Assembly: GCA_029891345.1 (NCBI GenBank)
Contig: CM057009.1
Span: 301,545,466 to 301,609,465, forward strand
Reading direction: 5' to 3'
From: Dryococelus australis
Taxonomy: Eukaryota; Arthropoda; Insecta; Phasmatodea; Phasmatidae
DNA length: 64,000 nt
Below are positions 47,601 to 57,689 of this stretch, piece by piece (the first letter of the stretch is position 1; each line of letters starts with the position of its first letter). The notes beneath the pieces are model-generated. The model had not been told where the DNA came from and ran no database searches. It was given only the letters and a program-made list of their open reading frames with translations. A program made the position numbers and the translations under genes.

Positions 47601-48658
47601 CGTATCCTACAGCCCTGCATCACGACCACAGGGATATGCCCTTCCTCCCCCTGAACCAGTGTTCTCCGGGCTCAAAGCAGAAGAAGTTTATTACAACGCT
47701 CGAGAATAAGACGCATTACGTAATTCATTATACAACATTGAAACAGGCAATATCTCACGGACTCCAGGTAACGAAAATTCACCGAGTCCTTACATTCGAG
47801 CAGTCACCCTGGTTGAAATCCTATATCGATCTCAATACTGAAAAGAGAAAGGCCACCAGCAACGATTTCGAACGAGATTTCTTCAAGCTTGCCAACAACT
47901 CTGTGTTTGGCAAGCTAATGGAGAATAAGAGGAAGCGTCGAAACATGGAGCTGGTGTGCAGAGAGCAGACGCTTAGAAAACTCGTGATGAAACCGGCATA
48001 TAAGGAGAAAATTATTTACCACGAGAAACTTACCCTGGTACAACTTGAAAAGGAATCTATTTTATTCGATAAACCCATATATGCAGGGTTCTCTGTCCTC
48101 GACCTCTCCAAAACTGTAATGTATCGATTCCATTATGATGTTGTGAGACGGCGATATGGTGATCGCCGCACTTTAATATATACAGATACCGATAGCTTCA
48201 TATATTCTGTTCGCACGGAGGATTTTTACCGGGACCTAGCGACCGATCCCGTGTTCAGTTCCGAGTTCGACACGTCCTGCTACCCCGCCGATCATCCCTG
48301 CTAATCACCGACCAATGCCAAAGTGTTGGGTAAGTTTAAGGATGAGTGTGGGGGAGCTATTATGACTGAATTTGTTGGGCTCCGTGAGAAACTATATAGC
48401 TATACGTGTAAGGGTAAAGTGGTTAAGAGGGCCAAGGGATTGCAAAAATGCGTAGTTAAAAACAAAATACTCATTGAAGGTTATAAGCGTGTCCTGCAGC
48501 AACAGTGTACGATGCGCGTTAATGTACACACCATCCGCTCCCATCAACATGTCCTATACAGTGAATGCACCAATAAGTTGGCACTGACATGGAAATACGA
48601 TAAGAGACACATACTGGACGTTGGAATTCATACTGTACCTTATGGTTATTATGATTAA
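44646..48658 (+). pseudogene. POLB: Polinton protein-primed DNA polymerase B with N-terminal zinc fingers
   Basis: Replicates the element from a protein primer. The start ATG 44646 gives a Ser-rich leader, then four C2HC-type fingers. Two are intact (CPFCNESFANAKDARRHELNC and CGTCGRQFTRANNLRAHSAK, ending in C); the first two have lost Cys or His. Next is the conserved N-terminal region (KKAVINPKNNDTECFKWA), ExoI VVYADFEAL, an endonuclease-VII-like insert (CIYCN, then DHDHFTG and GALCNQCN), and ExoII HNLTYNEYF. Palm motifs follow: A DANNIYGWAMSQ, B KLANNSVFGKLMEN and C YTDTDSF. The total is about 1337 codons, normal for Polintons. Breaks: a frameshift near 45380; TGA 46009-46011; frameshifts near 46820 and 46945 with TGA at 46896-46898; and TAA 48302-48304. 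The end is at 48658. Confidence 0.95.
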
Positions 48659-48669
48659 ATTATGGCGAT

Positions 48670-48895
48670 CGCACACACCACTGGGGCAGGCATGTATCAT
48701 TTATATTTGCCTGTCCCCGGGAGGGCAACCGGGTCGGGGTGCATAGTAGGAGGCAGTTCTTCGCCCCGGGATTGTCGAATCATGAAGCGCTTCCAATCCC
48801 CTCTCCCAAAACGAATGTATGTGCGTCTTGTCCGATAACCCCAACCTGCACTCCAGTATGCACATATCAGTCTAACACCTGTTTCTACATTTAGG
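48670..48895 (+). repeat. Diverged duplication, copy 1
   Basis: 'cactggggcaggcatgtat', then 'ctgtccccgggagggcaac', 'cgccccgggattgt' and 'cccctctcccaaaacgaatg' recur in the same order at 49063-49275. It lies directly downstream of the polymerase stop. No conserved frame is shared by both copies, so it is probably non-coding. Confidence 0.85.
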
Positions 48896-49062
48896 CTTGT
48901 TTTTTTTTTGATCAGCACGAGTTAGTTATGTTGTTTCTACAATCATTCATTCATAATAAGTTGGCTCTGTTTTAGATGGATGATAAGCGCAAAAAAATCC
49001 AAGCGGATTACATACATATAGTTCCATATGGTACCGAAATTCATGCATGTACACACACATAC

Positions 49063-49275
49063 ACAACACTGGGGCAGGCATGTATGATTATATATGTGTC
49101 TGTCCCCGGGAGGGTAAACGGGTCGGGATGCGGAGTAGATGCAGTTCCTCGCCCCGGGATTGTGGAAGCAGAAGTGATTCCAAGCCCCTCTCCCACATCG
49201 AATGTATGTGCTTGTGTGCGTGTGTGTGCGTGTATGCGTGTTTTTATCTGCTAGCCCACACTATAGTACGCACAT
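49063..49275 (+). repeat. Diverged duplication, copy 2
   Basis: Second copy of the segment at 48670-48895, with a GT/GC-rich run (gtgtgcgtgtgtgtgcgtgt) added at its 3' end. Confidence 0.85.
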
Positions 49276-49312
49276 GTCAGTCAGTCACCTTGTTTTCCCA
49301 TCGGTATATGTT

Positions 49313-50912
49313 GTTTCTACAAACAATCATACTTGTTTCTCCATTTAATCATACTTGTTCCTACAATTAAACCTGTTTTTAGCATTTATACTTGTTTTTA
49401 AAATTTGTACTAATTGTTTTAACAATCATTTCTACATGTTTCTACACTCGTTCGTATTTGATGGCTAGGACACAGTCCTTCGTTTCTACATTCCCTTAGC
49501 TCTCACTCTCCAATGATCCAGACGACTATTCCAGGGAAGTCTACTTTGGTATCTTGCTGGGTGGTAAGAGGTGAGGAGTACGATGTGTAACTAGGGGAGT
49601 GTTTCTACATTCGTTCATACCTGTTTCTACAATTGTTCATAGCTGTTTCTACCATCTATCATACTTGTTTATACAATCATACTCGTTTCTGCAATCGTTC
49701 ATATCTGTTTCTACATTCGTTCATACCTGTTTCTGCATTAATATTCGTTTCTACAATCATTTACACCTGTTTCTACAATCAATCATATACGTTTCTACAA
49801 TCATTTACATCTGTTTCTACAATCAATCGTACTTGTTTATACAATCATACTCGTTTCTACAATCAATCTACAATCGTTCATACATGTTTCTACAATCTAC
49901 ATTCCCTTAGCTCTCACTCTCCAATGATCCAGACGACTATTCCAGAGAAGTCTATTTCGGCAGCTTGCTGGGCGGTAAGAGGTGAGGGGTATAATGCGTG
50001 ACTAGGGGAGTGTTTCTACAATCGTCCATACCTGTTTCAACAATCTACATTCCCTTAGCTCAAACTCTCCAGTGATCCAGACGACTATTCCAGAGATGTC
50101 TACTTCGGTAACTTGCTGGGTAGTGTAGGGTAACTAGGGGAGTGTTTCTACATTCGTTCATACATGTTTCTACAATTGTTCATAGCTGTTACTACAATCT
50201 ATCATACTTGTTTATACAATCATACTCGTTTCTACAATCGTTCATAACTGTTTCCACATTCGTTCATACCTGTTTCTACAATAATATTCGCTTCTACAAT
50301 CATTTACACCTTTTTCTACAATCAATCATATACGTTTCTACAATCATTTACACCTGCTTCTACAATCAATCGTACTTGTTTATACAATCATACTCGTTTC
50401 TAAAATCAATCTACAATAGTTCATACATGTTTCTACGGTCTACATTCCCTTAGCTCTCACTCTCCAATGTTCCTGACGACTATTCCAGGGAAGTGTACTT
50501 TGGTAGCTTGCTGGGTGGTAAGAGGTGAGGGGTACAATGTGTGACTAAGGGAGTGTTTCTACAATCGTTCATACCTTTTTCTACAATCGTTCATAGCTGT
50601 TTCTACAATCTATCATACTTGTTTATACAATCATACTCGTTTCTGCAATCGTTAATATCTGTTTCTACATTCGTTCATACCTGTTTCTACAATTTGTCAT
50701 ACATATTTCTACAATCATTTACACCTGTTTCTACAATCATTTACACCTGTTTCTACAATCAATCGTACTTGTTTTTACAATCATACTCGTTTCTACAATC
50801 AATCTACAATCATTCATACATATTTCTACAATCTATCAAATTTGTTTCTACAATCGTTTATACTGGTTTCTACAATCGTTCCAACCTGTTTATACAATCA
50901 TTCATAATAAAA
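49313..50912 (+). repeat. ~21-bp minisatellite with higher-order units
   Basis: Units of about 20-21 bp read 'tgtttctacaatcgttcata' with many variants. The array is punctuated by a spacer starting 'cattcccttagctc' near 49490, 49907, 50049 and 50443, each followed by 'cagacgactattccag' and 'cttgctggg'. Period-21 DNA is free of stops in the forward frames and produces 103-127 codon frames with FLQSFI and VSTIVH repeats. I treat these as by-products of the repeat rather than genes. Confidence 0.93.
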
Positions 50913-50929
50913 TACGGTGACTGACTGAT

Positions 50930-51160
50930 ACCACATATGGTGACTGACTGATAACGCAGAAATACTACCATTCTGTAGCACAAATATGAGTTGCTGTTGT
51001 CGGTGACACGTTATCACTAGGTGTGTTACTGCTAATTCACATACATACTTATCATATATGTTATCACACATTCGAGTAATATATGTTAAATTGAGCTCTG
51101 ACCCACGATTTTCTGCTGACCTTTGAATTATGTTAGCCTTCATCCTCACGAGGTAACTAC
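50930..51160. other. Spacer with diverged duplicate of 51340-51450
   Basis: 'gtgacacgttatcactaggt' and 'acatacttatcatatatgtt' correspond to 'ctgacgcattatcgttagac' and 'acatactcatcatgtatgtc' further right. This is an old duplication with no gene in it. Confidence 0.45.
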
Positions 51161-51310
51161 AAATATCGAAGGCCTGGATCGAAGTGTTTTTCGGCGACGT
51201 GGGTTTTCATTACGCCGCGAAACGCATTCTCGTCATCCACAAAGCCATATTCATTAGACCCACCAGCGCCACATAATGGCTGAACGACGAGATCGTCCAC
51301 GCGTAGAAAA
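51157..51310 (-). pseudogene. Possible antisense fragment resembling PolB N-terminal region
   Basis: A 50-codon open stretch on the minus strand, ending in TAG at 51157-51159, includes CGAGGSNEYGFVDDENAFRG followed by MKTHVAEKH. The polymerase frame at about 45240-45320 has GAGVANGNEFIDVETAFRG and then RTYVAV. The shared pattern is GAG, N, F-[IV]-D-x-E-x-AFRG followed by a basic residue and Thr. The stretch is CpG-rich relative to its surroundings. It may be a remnant of a second, inverted PolB-like gene or a related Polinton protein. The match is short and could be chance. Confidence 0.35.
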
Positions 51311-52171
51311 AAAAAACCGCATTCTGCAGCACCTGTCAGAGATGTTCATTGACTCTGACGCATTATCGTTAGACGTTACTGCTATGATACATGTACTATT
51401 TCACCTACATACTCATCATGTATGTCATTCCACTCATGCACCTCGGTGATTTCACACACGCATAGGATTTGGCGTCTATGTTGAGTCTCCGACCTGGGAG
51501 AACCAATTACTGGGGGGCTCAACGCTTATCCTAGCGGGGTTTTGGATGTGAAATGGTATTTTTATCATGCCTGCACTGTATTAGTCAGTGTGTTCGTATC
51601 ATATGTGTATTTCTTCTCGTTACTGCGCTATGCCCATCTTTTCTCTTTCTCTATCTACTCTATTTTCTTGATCTTTGGCTGTCTCACCTTTTCTGTGCGT
51701 TCAAATGCCGGCTTTGTTTTTTTGTTCATTATGTGGGAAGTTTTTATTTTTCTGCTTCGTAAACCCCCTGTACACTACGCTTTCGACGCCGCTAATGTCC
51801 CCCCCCTCCCCTTGTTTGCACATAAGGAGAAAAAAACAGTAAACAATAGTGGCGGGCTCGCGAGCGTAGTGTATTGCCCCGGTCTCAAGTCCGGGAGCCG
51901 TCCGCATGGTTATGCCATGCAGACGGTAAGTGTGAGAGAGAAGCCAGGTAAGTATAATTTATCCTACTACTAGATCTAGCGAATTAAATTATTTTTTAGT
52001 GTACTATAGAGTCCGCGAAACAAATTAATTTATTACAATATACATAAGTAATAAATCACATATCAATATATTTTTTATGTATTTATAGTTCAGTGCCTTG
52101 TGAGCGTGTGTGTGCATGTAGCTTCGTTCGTTGGTGTACGCGCAATGATAATAGTTTTTCCGTGATTACAA
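51311..52171. other. Spacer before the right TIR
   Basis: Includes a hydrophobic 143-codon frame at 51542-51973 (plus) beginning MDVKWYFYHACTVLVSVFVS, with three predicted membrane-like stretches in its first 75 residues and then low-similarity sequence. It could be a decayed membrane gene but has no recognised domain, and T-rich DNA alone yields such frames. Two hairpins occur at about 51878-51925 (cccggtctcaagtccggga; cgcatggttatgccatgcag). Otherwise nothing. Confidence 0.35.
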
Positions 52172-52882
52172 GTCTGTCAGGCGAGTGCGCACTCACGTAA
52201 CTGCCTTATTCCAACTCCTACTGGTACACATGCGATGGTAGTCTTGTGGTTAGCACACCGGACTGGCGACATCAGTGTTTTTTGAGTTCACACTTAAAAT
52301 AAATTACCAGTGCTCCTGGTGGACGATGAGCGAATACAAGAAGACCGCCAGCTAGCCGCCACCAATGGTACTTCGCTCTGTTGGCGAGTGCGAGAATCAA
52401 ATATGGTCGCAAGCGCACACTCTAGCGGCCGATGTCGGAATCAAAGATGGACGGCAAACAAGATGGCCGACACCAGCAGACGAGAAACGAGATGGAAGGA
52501 AAAACCCCCTCTGGGAATGAGAGAGAGAGAACGCAAGGAAGAGAAAAAATGTGGAATGTAAAAGAAAGAAAACTTGGGAGGACCCAAGGAAATCCTCGAC
52601 GATGGAATGCAAGAACAGGAAGGGAAAACCAAGATGGACGCTGTCGGAGACGAATGCAGGAAGAGAGCGTACTGGCTGATAACATGGCCGACTACATACT
52701 AGCTGACAATATGACCGCCAAGGTACTTACAGACAAGATGGCCTACTGCATACTGGCTGACAATATGGCCGATACCCATCAGGAATGATAGAGCAGGAAG
52801 TTCCGCACGACGTCATCCAAGATGGCCGCCGGCAGTTCGGTGCCAGGCGCCACTTGTGCCAGAATCACCTTATCATACTACT
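52172..52882 (-). repeat. Polinton right terminal inverted repeat
   Basis: Reverse complement of 29808-30604, with the same landmarks in mirror order (gatggtagtcttgtggttag, then ccaagatggccgcc and ccaggcgccacttgtgcc). It contains the mirrored AAGATGGC(C/G)G motif cluster and ends CT at 52882. About 711 bp against 797 bp on the left; indels account for the difference. Confidence 0.95.
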
Positions 52883-52888
52883 CTTTCC
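52883..52888. repeat. Right copy of Polinton target-site duplication
   Basis: CTTTCC directly after the element's CT terminus; the left copy is CTTTTC at 29802-29807. Confidence 0.65.
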
Positions 52889-53071
52889 CTTTCTGTTTTT
52901 TTTAATGCACACAAGTGTAAAAATGAGCATATTTATCAAGTATATACTTTCTTAATAATTTCACAGTTTCATTTCACCGACGCATGTATAAAGTGATAAG
53001 ACCCATGCCAATGTTAATTTTACATAAGGCGGAAGAACACTCAACGTGTATGCAAGTAGATCTTAAGCAGG

Positions 53072-53105
53072 GCTGTCAAAAGTGCTCATTTTACCGTGAA
53101 CAGCC
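53072..53105 (-). repeat. Right TIR of MITE split by the Polinton
   Basis: 'agtgctcattttaccgtgaa' followed by 'cagcc' is the inverted partner of 29608-29640 and matches the right end of the 59-kb MITE (agtgctcgctttaccgtgaa, cagcc). Confidence 0.7.
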
Positions 53106-55433
53106 CATACTAAGCTGTACGTGCCTTGCCACATCCCCGCAGGGTGGGTCAGGAACCCAGTGCCCCAAAACATTAGGCAACAAGAAAGCACAATTGTTTA
53201 AAACTTTCCTGGCACCACTTAAACCCGCATAATCCCGTTTATCTAGTTATAGCTAAAGATTTTAACTCGAAGAACACATTTTTGACAGGCATGTACTTTT
53301 AGATTTAATCATTCATGATGCTGATATCACACTTTTGAAGGTTTTTAGTATCGACAAGCGCTAACTAAAACAGATATTTACCATTATACATAGCGTAGCA
53401 TAATATGTTCTTTTGCAACAAAAATGGTGATTTTAATTGGCTGTTCGAAGCATTTTTTCGATTTAAATATTTTTTTTGCACGATGTAAGATCCTGACAAA
53501 TCCCCAAATTAAAAAGCATATTTTAATTTAATTTTCCCCCCTAATTGTGGTACACACAAGGCACGAAAACATATGACGCTTTATATCAGGGATAATTTAT
53601 TCAAGATAATATGCTGAGTTAACATGATATTGAAGCTGATGATATTTCAACAAGAGAGCAGCCATTTTTACAGCACTCAGGGCAGTTGACCAAACGAAAT
53701 TTAGCCTATTTCAAGGTATATTTGGATAGCCAGCGTTATAAGGATATTATAAGAGAGCAGATACTGTCGTATCATATCGAAAAAGTGTTGGCAAGTGAAT
53801 ACAAAATTTGAACTAACCAACAAACAAGTGAATTGCGGGAATGCGACAAAATAATATAAATAACAATAAAACTAATTTTTTATATAAAATATGACAGGAT
53901 GTAAGATACCCTTACTGTAGTCTACAAACTTTTACATGTATTTCTGTAAAAAAATGTTTACAAAACTAGCATATTTGCACGACTTTGTTTCAGTAATTAC
54001 TTCGAAAATTACATTTGCTAAATTGAATTCGACTCTTGGGGATATGTGGGCTGAGAACTTAAGCGCTAAAATTTCATTCATAATAGAAGAAATTATTATT
54101 TTGTATTTACGTCCATCACCGAACATTTTTATAGTCTGCATTACATAGTATATCGTTTCCAGAAAGCAAAATCAATTTAGATTAGCCACAGAAAATATAA
54201 TTACTTACATTTTAATTAGTTTTTTTTAAATTTAAACGTTGTTACTGTAGATTACTTTGACAGTTATGACCTTTTTTTATAGTGGGCCTAAACTGAGTCA
54301 GTTTTTATTACTCGTGTGGTCTAAAACAATACTTGTATTCTGAAATGAGATTATTAAAATTAATGGAAAAATTTTAATTTTTTTTTAATTTGCTTGAATT
54401 ATCACGTTTACCTACCTAGGGCCTGTACCTTACGGCGTGGTCTGAAGTTTTCCGCAACAGTTAGGACGTCTTCCCTATATGTCACTGCAGTTGGTAAACC
54501 TGAATATGAACCACAAGGTAATAAAACAATCAACTTGCCTTTATCCATCTTTAATTTTTCTTGTCAAACCAAATCCATTAAACTAACATAGCCTACGCGA
54601 CGCAATTCTCGCATACACCACTCAATATAATTATTAAAATTTAGTTATGATTGTTAAAAATCTGATGCGTTAAGTAGAATAATCGGTCCAGTGGTTCGCT
54701 TCAACAAAAAAAAATATTGAAAACTATACTAACAAAAATTATATAAGTAGGTATCTTGTGTCGATTCGAATTTTAGCCTAATAAGTTAATCAAAACTGTA
54801 CGTCGGTTATATAAGTTAACAATTCGCCATGCTACTAAACCAAATATCTGATTTATTGTCATCGAAACCTCAACACGCATAGCTTTCCAGATAGGCGTAC
54901 AAAATTCTCTTGAAATCTTTTGAACGCATTTATTCCGATCTCGTGTAGACTGAAAACGAGGTTACTGTATGTCATAACAAAGTTTAGAAGAATTAAAGAT
55001 TTTTAACTGAATATATCATAAGTGTTAAATATGAAATATTTTATAAATAGATAAAGTGAAAGTTGTAAAATTTTCGCAAAAATACGTTCGATGATAGGAA
55101 TCAACCTTTAGTGGAGAATTCTTTTTTATCGAATACGCAAACTGATAATTCGGTTCACTCTAAACCAATAAATTATTTAAATCAGTCGAGTTATTCACAC
55201 TGAAATTTTAATTAATGAGCTGTTACCTATTGAGGAATCTGTGGTATGCAATGCATTTTTAACATCAGTCTAGTGTAATTATCTAGGAATCGGTAGAAAT
55301 CACTACTAAATCAGTTAAATGCAGCAACTAAATTCATCAGAAGAATTTTAATAATTAGAGCGGAGCAGTTTTAACACATCAGCATTCAGATTCACCGATT
55401 TTGAGTAGTTTTTATAATTTAGATTTTAGAGCG
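53106..55433. other. AT-rich non-coding stretch
   Basis: No gene, repeat array or mobile-element end is recognised. Open frames are short and AT-driven. Confidence 0.45.
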
Positions 55434-55692
55434 TACAGGAGGCGCGGAGTCGTATTCGCCGAGCCTCTTGAATGGCGCGTAGCTCGCTCTTGAATACAGC
55501 CACAGCTTGCGAAATGCGGGGTCTGCCTTGCGAAACTGCGTCTGCGTCGCGAGAGCCCGAATATTGCCGGGAACTGCCGAAGTCGCATTCGTGTCCGCAC
55601 ACGTCCCCGTCGATGTACGCGTGACCGAAAGGACATGATATAGAGGAATGTAGACGAGAAACTGCCACGCGTATCGTATTCCAGTCTCTCAA
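55426..55692 (-). CDS. GC-rich open frame, candidate host exon
   Basis: An 88-codon minus-strand frame in a sharply GC- and CpG-rich island within AT-rich DNA. Its central part has four Cys in SCPFGHAYIDGDVCGHECDF, then RDADAVSQGRPRISQAVAVF and a charged helical end KSELRAIQEARRIRLR. The composition is balanced and looks like real protein, unlike other frames here. A donor-like 'cct|gtacgc' lies at about 55432-55440 on the minus strand, just before the stop, and an acceptor-like 'gtggcag' near 55665, so it could be an internal exon. I do not recognise the family. Neighbouring exons were not found in the window. Confidence 0.38.
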   Translation of the reverse strand: MRDWNTIRVAVSRLHSSISCPFGHAYIDGDVCGHECDFGSSRQYSGSRDADAVSQGRPRISQAVAVFKSELRAIQEARRIRLRASCTL

Positions 55693-55699
55693 CGCCAGA

Positions 55700-56040
55700 C
55701 TCCTTGACGTTAGAGCTTCATGTCATAGCCAGTCAGAGCGGAAACGCGATTTCGCCAGACACCAGTAGCGCGATTGTGCAACCCTACACTCGAAATCGGA
55801 ATCAGATATTTTTTTACCGATTGTCACTTGAAACTACTCCACCCGGAATCAGTAGAAAAAGAGAACTACTAATCTCTTCAGTTAAATGAAATCCACTAAT
55901 ACAATCAGTAGAAAATCAGTCATTTATAGTCAAATAATAAAAAGCACAAGGATTTAAAACTGTGCATTACGGTTTGAAATAAAATAAGTACAATTATTTT
56001 GTCGCAAAACAAAACCATTACATGTACAAGGAAATTTTGG
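55700..56040. other. Non-coding stretch
   Basis: No gene is seen. Several 'actgattcc', 'atcagtagaaa' and 'cagttaaa' type motifs recur here, and again at 55290-55330 and 57100-57220, suggesting fragments of one dispersed repeat flanking this part. Confidence 0.35.
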
Positions 56041-56130
56041 AAGTGGTTCGTATCGAACCGCCACCCCAAAACGCAACATATTCTCTTAATTTCTTTTGGC
56101 TGACGTTCTACCAACTCTGCTACTTTTCCA
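56040..56130 (-). repeat. tRNA-derived SINE head, minus strand
   Basis: On the minus strand 'gtagcagagttggtagaacg' (box A) is followed about 45 bases later by 'ggcggttcgatacgaacc' (box B). Acceptor-stem pairing is not evident, so a SINE or tRNA pseudogene is preferred to a tRNA. Confidence 0.5.
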
Positions 56131-56900
56131 CTGAGATAAAAGGGTCACATTGGCGCAGTAATATAAACTTATAATGGCGAACGGCTGTAAGTTTCGTAAT
56201 GTGAAAGTACTTCATGTTGTCCAAATATACACATATTATGCGTACGTAGGTACATGTCTTTGTAAGGCTCGAAAATCATTCTAAGTTAAGTTTAGTTCAG
56301 ATTGTGTGCTTTAAAAGAGAAACATAGTTGTTTTAACGGTGTTGGTGTTTTCTATGTATCTGCCATTTTACAATGCAAAGGGATTTTACAAAATTAAACT
56401 GTTATTTTGAAAAGACAAATTGACCAGTAATAACTGTGCTAATTAGACAGTGGCATGCTAGAAGCAATGCAATATTTGATAAAATTTGTCGTTTCCTCAT
56501 TATTTGAACTGTTAACTTGTAGACCACAAAACTTTTGTTGGTGTAAATCCGCCTTTCTTATTGAATCACCGCACTATCGAGTCAGCAAAATTATCACTGA
56601 TCTATTTGTCACTAAAAATAACAGTTTAAATCTGTAATGTCTCGTTACATTGTAAAATGGCATACCAGTGGACTTCGATAACCTCGTACATTGAAACCAC
56701 CATATTTATCTTTTAAAGAACAGAATCGGAACTACGCTAAACATAGATTGACTTTCGAAGTTTGCAAAGACATGTACTTGCGCAGAACATCTATATATTT
56801 CGACAACAAGAAATACCTTCACATCGCGAAACTTACAGCAATATTGGACATTACATTTTGTGGTTAAGTACCCATAATACGAGCACACGTTTGGCAGTGG
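56131..56900. other. AT-rich non-coding stretch
   Basis: Nothing recognisable on either strand. Confidence 0.4.
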
Positions 56901-56985
56901 TAAAGTAGGGCAGTGGTTTTGGCTGTTCATGAAAGCTTCAGCATGCTTTGCTTTATGGGCGGAGGTTCGAGCCCAACTACGTTCA
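56901..56985 (+). repeat. tRNA-derived SINE head
   Basis: 'agtagggcagtggttttggc' (box A) and 'cggaggttcgagcccaac' (box B) are separated by about 45 bases. No acceptor stem is seen. Confidence 0.5.
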
Positions 56986-57295
56986 AAAACGTTTTTACGT
57001 AGACAATATTTGTGTTCTGCGACAAAATAAGTCGTACCTAACTTCCATTACATAGGAATGCTCTGTGCTTATTTATTAACCAACTATAAATAACTAGTTT
57101 TCTACTGATTGAATTAGTAGATTTATTTTAACTGATGAATTAGTGATATTTTCTCTACAGGTTCCCGATGGAACAGTTTTAACTGACAATCAGTAAAAAA
57201 TAACTGATTCCGATTTAGAGTTTCCAATGGACTTTGTAGAATGAGTCAATTGCCGCTCATCGGCAGGTAAAAAGGAACAGATATTTTTCTTTTAA

Positions 57296-57683
57296 GGCCA
57301 GGCTTCACCATGCAAAGGCGTATAGGGAATTGAATGTTAAATTTGGATGAAGGTCTCTCAGTCGTTTTTTGTGGTAGTATTTTCAAATAAAGATCTTTTG
57401 CTAGAGATAGAAAGCATCTAGATTTGTATACGTTCCAAATTTTAATTCTTAAAATTTTAAATGCATTTTTTAATTATTTCTAAAATTGTGACATTATACA
57501 AATAATTAAAAAGTGCATTTAAAATTAAAAAAAAAAATTAAATTTGAACGGTTTAAAAATCTAGATGCATTCAAACTCGTACAAAAATCTTTATTTGAAA
57601 ATACTACCACAAAAAGACTGAGAGACCTTAGTCCAAATTTAGCATTCAATTCCCTATACGCCTTTGCATGGTGAAGCCTAACC
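57296..57683. mobile_element. 388-bp palindromic MITE between TTAA sites
   Basis: The left end after TTAA (57292-57295) reads 'aggcttcaccatgcaaaggc' a few bases in; the right end is its complement before TTAA (57684-57687). The two halves pair over nearly their whole ~190-bp length with almost no loop, with mismatches such as 'ggcc' versus 'ggtt' next to the ends. TTAA on both sides fits a piggyBac-type target, but the termini are not the usual CCC/GGG and the family is unassigned. No coding capacity. Confidence 0.85.
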
Positions 57684-57689
57684 TTAAGT

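Larger units (their letters stand above)
29808..52882. mobile_element. Polinton/Maverick (adintovirus-like) element
   Basis: The element begins AGTAGTATGAT and ends ATCATACTACT, has long terminal inverted repeats and a near-perfect 6-bp target duplication. It carries the diagnostic gene set: integrase with chromodomain, packaging ATPase, adenain-like protease, PLA2-domain protein, penton-like and double-jelly-roll capsid proteins, and protein-primed DNA polymerase B. The apparent length of 23.1 kb is inflated by about 8 kb of foreign sequence (36535-44600) and a 1.6-kb minisatellite; the core matches the usual 15-20 kb. Most genes have in-frame stops and several have frameshifts, so it is an inactive copy. 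Genes run outward from a central divergent promoter at 33906-34041. Confidence 0.97.

Noticed and set aside
49599-50924. Four repeat-containing frames of 103-127 codons
   Set aside because: They arise from a stop-free 21-bp tandem unit in all forward frames, so open length is not evidence of coding.
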